Shown piece after piece: positions 8,899-17,171 of a stretch of DNA of 64,000 nt. The notes under the pieces are model-generated. The model made no database searches, had not been told where the DNA came from, and saw only the letters and a program-made list of their open reading frames with translations. Position 1 is the stretch's first letter, and every line of letters starts with the position of its first letter. Origin of the DNA: Aquisalinus luteolus (lineage in GTDB: Bacteria; Pseudomonadota; Alphaproteobacteria; Caulobacterales; Parvularculaceae). The DNA lies in NCBI RefSeq assembly GCF_009712425.2, contig NZ_VCJR02000001.1, positions 124,001 to 188,000 of the forward strand. Direction: 5' to 3'. The position numbers and the translations under genes are program-made.

Positions 8899-9309
8899 CC
8901 GATCCACGCGATGAGTGTCGCCTTTCCCGTTGCGCTGACTTTCTGCATTTTCGGCGCCGATGTGCTGTACTGGTGGACGGGCGATCCGTTCTGGGCTCGG
9001 GCAGCGATGTGGGCGGCCGGCACGGGGTTCCTGTTCGGCATGCTCGCCGGTTTCTCGGGGACGGCTGAACTGCTGCTCGTATCCGGCATCCGCGTGCGCG
9101 CGGCGGCCTGGACGCATTTCATCATCGCCGTGACCCTGATTTCCCTTCTCGGCGCGAATTGGGGTCACCGGCTTTATGGTTATGAGTCCGCGGTTCTGCC
9201 TTATGGGATCCTCCTGTCGGGCCTGTGTGTCATCGTCGTGGCTTTTACGGGCTGGCATGGCGGCAAACTCGTCTTTGACTATCGGCTCGGGACGTCGAAA
9301 AGCAACTGA
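8794..9309 (+). CDS. DUF2231-like four-helix membrane protein
   Basis: A 171-residue membrane protein. The sequence LGHPIHAMSVAFPVAL near residue 34 is the hallmark entry of DUF2231-type proteins, followed by about four transmembrane helices. These proteins often sit in oxidase or copper-handling clusters; the function is not established. It is transcribed opposite to the oxidase genes on both sides. Its 5' end overlaps the possible 5' extension of subunit II, and its 3' end overlaps the CopD-like gene by about 31 bp. The ATG at 8794 is supported by the need to keep the conserved HPIH motif. Confidence 0.7.
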   Translation: MASDDGETETEDLTDPIKEIPGFDETESRIAVLGHPIHAMSVAFPVALTFCIFGADVLYWWTGDPFWARAAMWAAGTGFLFGMLAGFSGTAELLLVSGIRVRAAAWTHFIIAVTLISLLGANWGHRLYGYESAVLPYGILLSGLCVIVVAFTGWHGGKLVFDYRLGTSKSN

Positions 9310-9791
9310 CCATCCCGTGGCTCCAGCAGCCATTCGGGAAAACTGATCCAGTCGAATGTCGGCTTTGCCAGCACCAGAAAGAGGATTGCCACGACGGGCA
9401 CGAGTACGGAAGCTACGGGCAGATAGGGCCAGGGCGCAGAGCGCCGTCCCGGTTTCTCGGCAATCATGTGGACAAGATGCCCGACCCGGGCATGCGCGGC
9501 CACGAGCAGCGCGACAAAGACCAGTTTGGCATAAAACCAGGGCATGTAAGCCTCGCGCAGAAAGATGAGCCAGGCTCCGGCAATGACCGCGATGACCGCC
9601 GCCGGCGTGACACAGAGGGTATACGTCAGGTGCGTGGCATTGCGGATCAGGCGATGATCTTCAGAAGAGACTGCCGGATGATGGCGGGTCAGCATGAGGG
9701 GCAGGACAATCAGGCCGGCACACCAGATCGAAATGGCGGCGATGTGCACACCCTTCAGGAGCGGGACTGTCGACAGAAGCCATTCGATCAT
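9279..9791 (-). CDS. CopD-like membrane protein
   Basis: A 170-residue protein with about four helices, beginning LKGVHIAAISIWCAGLIVLPLML, the His-containing first helix typical of CopD/HemJ-type membrane proteins. The spacing HLTYTLCVTP...AHARVGHLVHMIAE adds further conserved-looking His residues. Related proteins take part in copper import or heme handling. Its ATG at 9791 overlaps the stop of the CtaG-like gene by 4 bp, so the pair is co-translated and probably helps metal loading of the oxidase. The exact role is inference. Confidence 0.7.
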   Translation of the reverse strand: MIEWLLSTVPLLKGVHIAAISIWCAGLIVLPLMLTRHHPAVSSEDHRLIRNATHLTYTLCVTPAAVIAVIAGAWLIFLREAYMPWFYAKLVFVALLVAAHARVGHLVHMIAEKPGRRSAPWPYLPVASVLVPVVAILFLVLAKPTFDWISFPEWLLEPRDGQLLFDVPSR

Positions 9792-10486
9792 GCCGCACCG
9801 ACCGACAGGCGTGCCCAGCTTCGCCGTACCAGCACGGCGGTGGCAATCGCGTAGGGTATGCCTGCGGGCACCCACATGATCAGCCCGCCCAGACGCTGAT
9901 CGTCCAGTGGCGTCAGCCCCCATGACAGGGGCGCGACGGCATGGGCCGCATAGAGCGGGGCGGGGGCAAAGGTGAGAATTGCGCCCAGCATGCCCATCGC
10001 CGCAAAGCCGGCGATGATGAAGAGAACACTCTCCACAGGGGAGCCGGTATCGCCAAGTACGGATCGCCAGAACCAGACGGCACTGCCGAGCAGCGTCAAC
10101 TGCATCAGCCAGTAAACGGGGATATAAGACAGGGCGAGGTCATAGGCGGCCGGGATGTGCCAGGCCCAGAGGATGAGTGTCGAAACGGTGAATGGCAAAG
10201 CCGGACCTGTCCGCAGCCGTGTACGGAAACCCTGCGCGAAAAGCGGCGCCGCGACAGCGACAAGAAGCACATGATGGACGACCCGTGCCGAAAACAGCGC
10301 CGAAGAAAGCGCACAAAGGGGCGACACGAAGGCTATCACCAGAACGAATACCGCCAGAAGCTGCCATCGATCATGCCGGACGACGAAGCCTAGGGCAGCC
10401 AGGGCAACGAGAAGAACTGGATCGAAATTCCATTCAGTCCATATCTCCCCCGGCAAGGGCGGTGCGCCGCAGTAGATTCCGTCCAT
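9788..10486 (-). CDS. Cytochrome oxidase assembly protein, caa3-type CtaG family
   Basis: A 232-residue, roughly seven-helix membrane protein. Its features ARVVHHVLLVAVAAPLFAQG and LWAWHIPAAYDLAL match the caa3_CtaG family, whose members assist copper insertion into subunit I of caa3-type oxidases. It is not related to the Cox11-type CtaG. A strong AAGGAGG lies upstream of the ATG. It probably starts a two-gene transcript with the CopD-like gene, oriented like the oxidase genes downstream but separated from them by the opposite-strand DUF2231-like gene. Confidence 0.8.
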   Translation of the reverse strand: MDGIYCGAPPLPGEIWTEWNFDPVLLVALAALGFVVRHDRWQLLAVFVLVIAFVSPLCALSSALFSARVVHHVLLVAVAAPLFAQGFRTRLRTGPALPFTVSTLILWAWHIPAAYDLALSYIPVYWLMQLTLLGSAVWFWRSVLGDTGSPVESVLFIIAGFAAMGMLGAILTFAPAPLYAAHAVAPLSWGLTPLDDQRLGGLIMWVPAGIPYAIATAVLVRRSWARLSVGAA

Positions 10487-10681
10487 AAATGAAGTGACCT
10501 CCTTGAGGGGTTCACTGCGTGACAGGCGCGGGTGACCAGATTACCTGGTCCACACAAGATAACCTTCTCCGGCAACCTTGCACAACAGCGACACTTGCCA
10601 GAAAGTTCCCCCTTACATCGTTGTTGCAAGTGACGGCACTTGTCCCGTGCGCAGCTTGCGATCAACCGGTACGGAATACAG

Positions 10682-13138
10682 CTAAGTTATCCCTCCATAC
10701 TGATGATTGACAGGCCCCTGCCGTATACTGAGGACAATCAGGGCAGTGCCTGCGATAAAGGCTGCCACCCACTGCACCGGTGTTGCTTCCAGAACCATCG
10801 GGGCAATCATCAGGGTCAACCCGAATCCCATATTCAGGTAACGCAGGATACGGGCCATCTCGGCATAGGCGATGACAGACGTGGTCACCACCAGTGCACC
10901 TACGACATGGTCGACCCCTGCCATTGCGCCTTCCGCGCCGAGAGTGAGCCGCGTGAACATCAGCCAGATGCCGATCAGGATGCAAAGCGACAGGTTCCAG
11001 GTAAAGGCGACGCCTCCCGTCCACATGTCTTTCCAGATTGCCAGCGGATGCCGGTGAAAGTCATCGGCATCCACGTTTTCTCCTTCATCCGTATCGCCCG
11101 TGAAAAAGATTCGCAGAAGCGGGCGCCCCTGTTTCTTGCGGCGGATGAGGAACTGGCAGGTGGCAACCAGCTCGTCGAGCGAATAGGGGATTTGCAGGAG
11201 CATCGCCGCAGCGGCGATCAGGCACAGCGTGCACCAGGTTCCGATCACGATTGGCTGGATGATGATAAAGCTGATGGAAACCACGCCGAGCGGCACGATC
11301 ATGATGCCGAACAGCAGAACCAGCCATGGCATTGTGCGCCAACGCCGCCGGCTCCCCACGATGCCGGTGATGATCTCGAGCATGTAGGTCAGGGCACCGA
11401 CCCCGGCATCCGGAACCGGCCATGCCTCGGACACAGAGGAAGTGGTGATTTCCTCCGACCCGTTCTTCGGATCCGGGCCGCCTGCAAAAAACGGATCCCA
11501 GATGCCGTCGATATGACCGAGCTGGTAGGCTGTCATGTGACGGGAAATCAGGAAACCGATCACGGCGAGGATGATGATCGGCAGGCGCTGTGTCCATGTG
11601 GAGGGCGAGAAATCCCAGCCAGGGGGTATGTCGGGGCCTGTCTCCGCCGCATGAATGGAGACCCCGGGGCTCGGGCGGGTGCACAGGGCAAAGCCCATCG
11701 TCAGCGCGCCGACAAGCGTGCCGTTGAGATAGGCCGCTGCAGTCGGTGCCCAGAACAGGAGTGGTGCTGCGAGAAGCCATAAGCCCGCTGCGGCAACGAC
11801 CCAGCGCGCAGGCTCGAGTTTCGAAGATGCGGACAAAAGGCCGAAGACTAAGATGACGGCGCCGGCCGTGACATCGCTCCAGGCCATCAGGGTCGATTCA
11901 TAGCCGAGACTTACAGGAGAACCGATGAGCCACAAGCCAAGGGCCGCATTGATGAGATGGGCCCAGCGATTGTCGGTATGCTCACGCAGATAGGTCTCCT
12001 GATAATGCGCACGCATGTCTTCCGGATCGTTCGTATGTCTTGCCCCGGTTTCCAGCCAGTCTGGCGGCGTGATGCCATTGGCCTCGTACCAGGCGAGCGG
12101 ATCATCCTTCAGCGTCGCGATCAGGGCCGGCAGTTCATCGCGGATGTCGTGCGCCGGCTCCCAGCCAAGGAGATTCTTGGCCTTGGAGATATCGAGACCG
12201 TAATGGTCCTCGGCCATATCGATCATGAACGGACGGATGAACGGTTTTTCGCCCCTGTCGATTGCATCGGGTACCACCGGCTCGCTGGCGGCCTGAAGCG
12301 CCGCGCCAGCTTTGGCCAGAGGTTTTGGCGCCTCGAGGGTCAGCCATTTTTCCTTGCCATGAATGAGGCAGCCGATTTCATCCTGTAGCGCCGCGTAGGA
12401 GACGCCTTCCGGCTCGCCGGCGAGTATGACCTCTTCCTCTGCCACCGCATCCCGGTTTTCGATCCCGCGACGGAACAGCTCGAGCAGGTCGTCGCGGTGG
12501 ATCATGGACTGGCCGCAATCGGTCTCGCCGGAATAGATATGGGATTTCAGATTGCTCTCATAGATGCGGGCGATCTGATGCGAGAGTGTCGGAACGGCGG
12601 TTTCCTCGTCATAGAGACCCGCGAGGTGAAACAGTGTGACAGGGATGGTACCGCGTTCCTCGCGGATTGCCTGTTCTGTCTTCGCTTTCGATTCAGGATA
12701 AGCCCATTTCGGCGCAATCGGTGCTTGCTCGTCTATGCGATGACCGGGCGTCGTCGCTTCATGCACCAGCATCGTGCCGGAATAGAAGAAACGGTCGACA
12801 TCGAAATCCTGCAGTGCCCGCAACAGGTGACGCGTGCCCTGCACATTCACCTTGTCGTAAAGCGGGCTGTGCTCTCCGGTAAAATCGAAATAGGCCGCGA
12901 GGTGGATCACGGCAGCGATGTGCGTGCCATGCTCTTCGCTCAGGCGTGATAACGCATCGTGTACGGATTTCTCATCGGTGATGTCAAATTCGATACAGGA
13001 TATATCGAGATCGCCGCAATCGAGGTCGAGACCGATCACCAGGTAATCCTGTTTGAGGATGCCGATCAGCCCCGCTCCTATCGCTCCCGATGCACCCGTG
13101 ATAACAACGAGTGGCCTGTCATCCTGTTTTTGCTGCAT
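10682..13138 (-). CDS. SDR epimerase / SPW-repeat / vitamin K epoxide reductase fusion
   Basis: An 818-residue three-part protein. Residues ~8-350 form an extended short-chain dehydrogenase: VVITGASGAIGAGL for NAD(P) binding and YPESK as the YxxxK pair. Residues ~390-500 are hydrophobic, with the paired SPW-like helices LGLWLIGSPVSLGY and AAGLWLLAAPLLFW. The C-terminal part (~520-818) is a VKOR-like four-helix domain with the redox motif GTWCTLCL (CxxC). VKOR proteins pass electrons from quinone-linked chemistry to periplasmic disulfide formation. The role of the attached dehydrogenase is unknown. It stands alone between the oxidase assembly genes and a divergent cation exchanger. Confidence 0.8.
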   Translation of the reverse strand: MQQKQDDRPLVVITGASGAIGAGLIGILKQDYLVIGLDLDCGDLDISCIEFDITDEKSVHDALSRLSEEHGTHIAAVIHLAAYFDFTGEHSPLYDKVNVQGTRHLLRALQDFDVDRFFYSGTMLVHEATTPGHRIDEQAPIAPKWAYPESKAKTEQAIREERGTIPVTLFHLAGLYDEETAVPTLSHQIARIYESNLKSHIYSGETDCGQSMIHRDDLLELFRRGIENRDAVAEEEVILAGEPEGVSYAALQDEIGCLIHGKEKWLTLEAPKPLAKAGAALQAASEPVVPDAIDRGEKPFIRPFMIDMAEDHYGLDISKAKNLLGWEPAHDIRDELPALIATLKDDPLAWYEANGITPPDWLETGARHTNDPEDMRAHYQETYLREHTDNRWAHLINAALGLWLIGSPVSLGYESTLMAWSDVTAGAVILVFGLLSASSKLEPARWVVAAAGLWLLAAPLLFWAPTAAAYLNGTLVGALTMGFALCTRPSPGVSIHAAETGPDIPPGWDFSPSTWTQRLPIIILAVIGFLISRHMTAYQLGHIDGIWDPFFAGGPDPKNGSEEITTSSVSEAWPVPDAGVGALTYMLEIITGIVGSRRRWRTMPWLVLLFGIMIVPLGVVSISFIIIQPIVIGTWCTLCLIAAAAMLLQIPYSLDELVATCQFLIRRKKQGRPLLRIFFTGDTDEGENVDADDFHRHPLAIWKDMWTGGVAFTWNLSLCILIGIWLMFTRLTLGAEGAMAGVDHVVGALVVTTSVIAYAEMARILRYLNMGFGLTLMIAPMVLEATPVQWVAAFIAGTALIVLSIRQGPVNHQYGGIT

Positions 13139-13321
13139 GGCGGTTCCCCGCGTTGAGTGTGGTCCGCTTGCCGTGCCAACGGGCTGGTGGCGCAGAGGGT
13201 TCCGAAGACATGCCTCCCTTCGCCTCGTGGACGATGCTCCCTTCTTGCGTTTTGCCCCGGTTTTCGAACCAGAACGGTCTGCGCACTGTCTCGTTGTCAG
13301 GGCAACCGACCGGAGTAAGCT

Positions 13322-14365
13322 ATGCCCGGCTTTTCCTCTTTCAGTCTCGCCGTCAACATCGCCGTTTTCGCAGTGGCGGCTGGCATCGTCGGCTATGCCG
13401 GCACCAAGATCGCGAAATATGCCGATGCGATCTCGGAGCGGACCGGGCTGGGAGAGGCGGTCATCGGTCTGTTCTTGCTGGCAGGGGTTACGTCACTACC
13501 GGAAATCGCCACGAGTTTCACGGCGGCATCCTCGGGCAATGCCCCGCTTGCGGTCAACAATCTGCTGGGCAGTATCGCCATGCAGATCGCCGTGCTGGCC
13601 GTCGGCGACCTCGTCTATGGCAAACGGGCGCTGACCTCCATCGTGCCCGACCCGGTTGTGATCCTCCAGGGCGCTCTGAATGTCGTGCTCCTGAGTGTCG
13701 TGGCCTTTGCTGTAATGATCGGCGATGTGAGTGTCCTCTTCGCGGGCGCCTGGACCTGGGGCCTGCTGGTGGCCGCGATCTACAGCTTTTACAAGCTGGC
13801 AGAAGGGCGCGGACGAGAGCCATGGGTCCCGAATGACGAGGATCATGAACAACTTCACGGTCTCAGCATGCCCGGCACCGATGACGGCAATGTTGTGCTT
13901 GGCGTGAAAACGGTGGCGAGCGCGCTGGCAATCCTCATCGCCGGTTTCATCGTGTCGAGGGCCGGCGAGACGATCTCGGTGCAGAGCGGGCTGGGGTCGT
14001 CTTTCATGGGTGTTGCTTTCGTGGCGATTGCGACGTCGCTGCCGGAGCTCAGCACCGTTTTCGCTGCCATGCGCCGCAATCTGTACACCATGGCCATATC
14101 CGATATTCTTGGCACGAACATTCTGAACATTTCCCTGCTGCTTGGCGTCGATGCGGTATCGCCGGGTGGTCCGGTTCTGGACCGGGTCGGGGTGTTCGCC
14201 GCAGCTGTCGCGCTTCTCGGCGTGGTGCTGACCGGCCTCTTCCTCGTGGGGCTGGCCGAGCGGCGCGACCGGACCGTCTGGCGCATGGGGGTGGACTCGC
14301 TGCTTGTACTGGTCTGTTACGCCGGTGGCCTCGCCTTCCTGTTCATGATGAGGTGTGAAGGATAA
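13322..14365 (+). CDS. Ca2+/Na+ (CaCA family) cation antiporter
   Basis: A 347-residue inner-membrane protein with two internally repeated halves, each bearing the alpha-repeat typical of the CaCA family: VTSLPEIATSFTA at ~60 with NNLLGSIAMQ, and ATSLPELSTVFAA at ~235 with SDILGTNILNI. The paired Glu in the two repeats are the cation ligands. About 10-11 helices are expected. The family exchanges Ca2+ for Na+ or H+. It is divergently arranged from the SDR/VKOR fusion across 183 bp and appears monocistronic. Confidence 0.88.
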   Translation: MPGFSSFSLAVNIAVFAVAAGIVGYAGTKIAKYADAISERTGLGEAVIGLFLLAGVTSLPEIATSFTAASSGNAPLAVNNLLGSIAMQIAVLAVGDLVYGKRALTSIVPDPVVILQGALNVVLLSVVAFAVMIGDVSVLFAGAWTWGLLVAAIYSFYKLAEGRGREPWVPNDEDHEQLHGLSMPGTDDGNVVLGVKTVASALAILIAGFIVSRAGETISVQSGLGSSFMGVAFVAIATSLPELSTVFAAMRRNLYTMAISDILGTNILNISLLLGVDAVSPGGPVLDRVGVFAAAVALLGVVLTGLFLVGLAERRDRTVWRMGVDSLLVLVCYAGGLAFLFMMRCEG

Positions 14366-14469
14366 GCGAAGCCACAAGCCGAAGGATCAGTCCATTACCA
14401 ACGCGGAAGGTTTGGAGGCGCTGTGTCTTCTGACTGTAGAACGTCATTTTTCAGTGATGCTAAGGTTCC

Positions 14470-14617
14470 TTCCCTGAAATCCAGCCAGATTTTCCCTGTT
14501 TGATTTTGCAGGGAAATTTTGCTTAAGGGGCTGAGAATACGTGAAAAACCCTTCTGATAGGGGTGGTTTGTTCTCCATTTTCGCGTTTTTCCCTGTATTT
14601 TCCGAGTTATCAGCGAA
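14470..14617. repeat. Cluster of TTCCCTG / CAGGGAA motifs in intergenic region
   Basis: The 324-bp gap 14366-14689 has no credible gene. It holds TTCCCTG at 14470, 14492 and 14589, CAGGGAA at 14509 and the near-match CAGCGAA at 14611, giving two imperfect inverted pairs. A similar single pair occurs at 5057-5082. The cluster ends about 70 bp before the point where homology to galE begins, so it may mark a recombination junction. No transposase or integrase is present and I cannot name the element. Confidence 0.45.
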
Positions 14618-14689
14618 ATTCGAACTGAGACCCGTTCGCTTCCGTCGCCATCCACCGCCACTTTATTTGCGCGATACCACCCGTTAAGG

Positions 14690-14872
14690 ATTGCGCCACG
14701 ACACAGCGGCGATGTCGCAGAAATCTATGCCGATCCGGGGCTCGCCGCGGACCTGCTCGGCTGGAAAACGACACGCACGCTGAAGGATATGTGCCGGGAC
14801 CACTGGGCGTGGCAGTCCCGCAATCCCGACGGTCATGGCCTGAGTGCCGAGCGAGGGGAGGCAGTTATATGA
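14690..14872 (+). pseudogene. galE 3' remnant (last ~60 codons)
   Basis: In frame from 14690 the DNA encodes IAPRHSGDVAEIYADPG, then LLGWKTTRTLKDMCRDHWAWQ and a short tail ending at TGA 14870-14872. This aligns throughout with the C-terminus of the intact GalE at 775-1857 (IAPRRSGDVAEIYAD...LLGW...DMCRDHWAWQ). No start codon or N-terminal domain precedes it, so the Rossmann fold and catalytic YxxxK are absent and it cannot be active. The stop still overlaps the next galT start (ATGA), preserving the ancestral operon junction. Confidence 0.85.
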
Positions 14873-15948
14873 CAGTTGACATTAGCAAGCTTGAAACGGT
14901 GGCCGGCACGCTTTACCGCCGTCATTTCGTCAAGGCGGACAGCCGCTCGCTTTGGCTCTACGGCTATGAGGCGCACGAACTGGAGCCGTTGGCCGAGGAG
15001 GGAGGCGAGCCTATCCATGGTGGCTCCTTGCGCTGGCACCCTTTGCGTCAGGAATGGAACGTCTATGCCTCGCATCGGCAGAATCGCACATTCAAGCCAT
15101 CAGCGGCGAACGATCCGCTTGCTCCTTCGAAGCCGGGTGGCGCGATGACGGAAATTCCGTTTGCGGATTTCGAGCTGGCGATCTTTGACAACAAGTTTCC
15201 CAGTTTCCATCCAGATGCTTCCGCCCCGACTGAGAGCATACCCGGCATGGCCCTGCACCGACCCGGTGGCAAGTGCGAGGTCGTTGTCTACACCCCGGCC
15301 CTGGAAGGCAGCCTTGCAACCATCGGACAGGACAGGCGGCGTCTGCTCGTCGCAGCATGGATCGACCGGTATGAGGCGCTGTTTGCCCAAGGTCATAAAT
15401 TCGTGCTGCCGTTCGAAAGCCGCGGCGAAGAAGTGGGCGTTACCCTGCACCACCCGCACGGACAAATTTATGCGTTCGATGTTTTGCCACCTGTACAGAC
15501 AAGGATGGCGGCGGCTTTCCGCGAGGGGTACGATCTCTCTGCCGAGATGCAATCCTGGGGCGAAGGCTATGAAGTGACCAGGCAAGGGGGGCTACGCGCC
15601 GTCGCGCCACCCTTTGCCCGCTTTCCATACGAGACATGGATCATCGCGGAAGAGGCTGTGCCCGGGCCGTGGGCGTTCCGCGCGGAACAGGCAGATGCCT
15701 TTGCCCACCTGCTTGGTGATTTGACAAGGCGTTATGATGCCCTTTTCGGCCGACCGACCCCTTACATGCTTTCCCTCCATGCGGCACCGGCCGGGGAGGA
15801 GCGGACTTTCCAGTTCACCGCGCAGTTCTACCCGCTGCTTCGCTCTCCGGACAAGGTGAAGTACCTTGCCTCAGTCGAGCAATCGACAGGCCTTTTCACC
15901 ATCGACATCATGCCGGAACAAGCGGCAGCAGCCCTGAAGGATCTATAG
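14869..15948 (+). CDS. galT: Galactose-1-phosphate uridylyltransferase, second copy
   Basis: A 359-residue protein of the same length as the product of 1854-2933 and collinear with it, with the active-site HHPHGQIYAF and preceding PFESRGEEVG intact. Differences are mostly conservative (8 of the first 60 residues), and many codons differ silently, so the copy has long diverged or was acquired separately. The start ATG overlaps the stop of the galE remnant. galK follows after 2 bp. There is no functional galE in this module, so it would rely on the epimerase at 775. Confidence 0.93.
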   Translation: MTVDISKLETVAGTLYRRHFVKADSRSLWLYGYEAHELEPLAEEGGEPIHGGSLRWHPLRQEWNVYASHRQNRTFKPSAANDPLAPSKPGGAMTEIPFADFELAIFDNKFPSFHPDASAPTESIPGMALHRPGGKCEVVVYTPALEGSLATIGQDRRRLLVAAWIDRYEALFAQGHKFVLPFESRGEEVGVTLHHPHGQIYAFDVLPPVQTRMAAAFREGYDLSAEMQSWGEGYEVTRQGGLRAVAPPFARFPYETWIIAEEAVPGPWAFRAEQADAFAHLLGDLTRRYDALFGRPTPYMLSLHAAPAGEERTFQFTAQFYPLLRSPDKVKYLASVEQSTGLFTIDIMPEQAAAALKDL

Positions 15949-15950
15949 GC

Positions 15951-17006
15951 ATGGTTTTGACTAAACAAAAGGCAGGCATTGAGTACCAGACGGTCCAGAC
16001 TGTTCCGGGCCGGGTCAACATTATCGGTGAGCATACGGATTATAATGGTGGCGCGGTGCTTCCCGCGCTGGTCAATCGGTCGATCACGGTCTGCTTGTCG
16101 CTAACTGCAGAAGACAGGCTTAGCATCCACTCATCCACTTTCGGTGAATCGAAAGACAGGTCGGTCTGCTTTTCACGCGATGGCCACTGGTCCGATTATG
16201 TCGCTGCCGTCTTTGCATTCCTGTCCGACAGGGGCCTGTTTTCAGGCGGTGCAGAGATATCCCTGGAGAGTGATATTCCTGCAGGCACCGGATTGTCGTC
16301 TTCTGCGGCGCTCCTGGTTGCCTGCCTGAAAGGCGCGCGCGATCTCGCCCTGTTTGATGAGCCAGACAAGACGATTGCCTTGTGGGCACAGAAAATCGAG
16401 AATGAGTATCTGGGTGTGCCCTGCGGCATCATGGACCAGATGGCTGTCGCCCTGGCGCAGTCCGACAATGCGCTGTTTCTTAATACACTGACGCTGGAAA
16501 CCGAACAGGTCCCCTTGCCGAAGGATCATATCCTGGCTGTTTGCCATTCGGGCATACAGCGCCGTCTCGATGAAGGGCGCTATGCTGTGCGCAGGTCGGA
16601 GTGTGAGGAGGGCAAGACCCTTCTCAATGAGCCCAACCCATGCCATATGGATGATGAAACGTACGAGAGGGCACTGGTGCTGCCCGAGCCAATTAACCGG
16701 AGAATGCGCCATCAGCGTACGGAGCATCACCGCGTTCTTAAGGCTGTGGATGCCATGAAGTCCGGTGATGTGGAAACACTTGGGCATTTGATGGACGAGA
16801 GCCATGTTTCCATGAGGGATGATTTCGAGATTACCCATCCCGTCATCGATGAAATGGTTGAAAAGGCACGGCAATACGGTGCGTTGGGATCGCGCATGAC
16901 CGGCGGCGGCTTTGGTGGTTGTTTCGTTTCGCTTGTGCCGGAAGGCTATCTGCGCAAATGGCAGGAGAGGATGAGCAACAGATTTTCGGACATCGTGATC
17001 ATCTGA
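15951..17006 (+). CDS. galK: Galactokinase, second copy
   Basis: A 351-residue GHMP kinase equal in length to the first copy. PGRVNIIGEHTDYNGG, GTGLSSSAAL, CGIMDQM and MTGGGFGGC are all kept, so it should be active. Differences from copy 1 are scattered and concentrate in surface-type regions. It is followed by a 165-bp gap and then the second FGE-like gene, whereas copy 1 has only 25 bp there. Confidence 0.93.
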   Translation: MVLTKQKAGIEYQTVQTVPGRVNIIGEHTDYNGGAVLPALVNRSITVCLSLTAEDRLSIHSSTFGESKDRSVCFSRDGHWSDYVAAVFAFLSDRGLFSGGAEISLESDIPAGTGLSSSAALLVACLKGARDLALFDEPDKTIALWAQKIENEYLGVPCGIMDQMAVALAQSDNALFLNTLTLETEQVPLPKDHILAVCHSGIQRRLDEGRYAVRRSECEEGKTLLNEPNPCHMDDETYERALVLPEPINRRMRHQRTEHHRVLKAVDAMKSGDVETLGHLMDESHVSMRDDFEITHPVIDEMVEKARQYGALGSRMTGGGFGGCFVSLVPEGYLRKWQERMSNRFSDIVII

Positions 17007-17171
17007 TGAGCATGTACCTATTTTCGGGCGGCTCATAAAGGTCGTCATTGACGCGGAAAAGTAATTTCAGAAGTGGCAAGGCAGTGGGAGTCAAATGGCG
17101 ATGATTTACGCTGCGCCCCTTGATGCGCCCGTCAAGGCCATCGCAGTATGGAGGTAGCATATCGAGATCCT

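Noticed and set aside
5849-10393. Long plus-strand open frames opposite the oxidase genes (e.g. 6167-6877, 8152-8790, 9941-10393)
   Set aside because: They are rich in Arg, His, Asp and Gly without hydrophobic cores, run antisense to well-supported membrane proteins, and are typical high-GC shadow frames. The 8152-9309 frame is real only from 8794.
10630-10672. Possible FNR-like half sites upstream of the oxidase assembly genes
   Set aside because: Only a degenerate TTGCG-ATCAA juxtaposition without the 4-base spacer; not convincing.
10640-12949. Plus-strand frames opposite the SDR/SPW/VKOR gene
   Set aside because: Low-complexity His/Asp/Arg composition, no recognisable domain and full overlap with a domain-rich gene.
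14395-14661. Minus-strand 88-residue frame in the gap before the galE remnant
   Set aside because: It covers the relic repeats, has no SD or recognisable domain, and is best explained as non-coding sequence.
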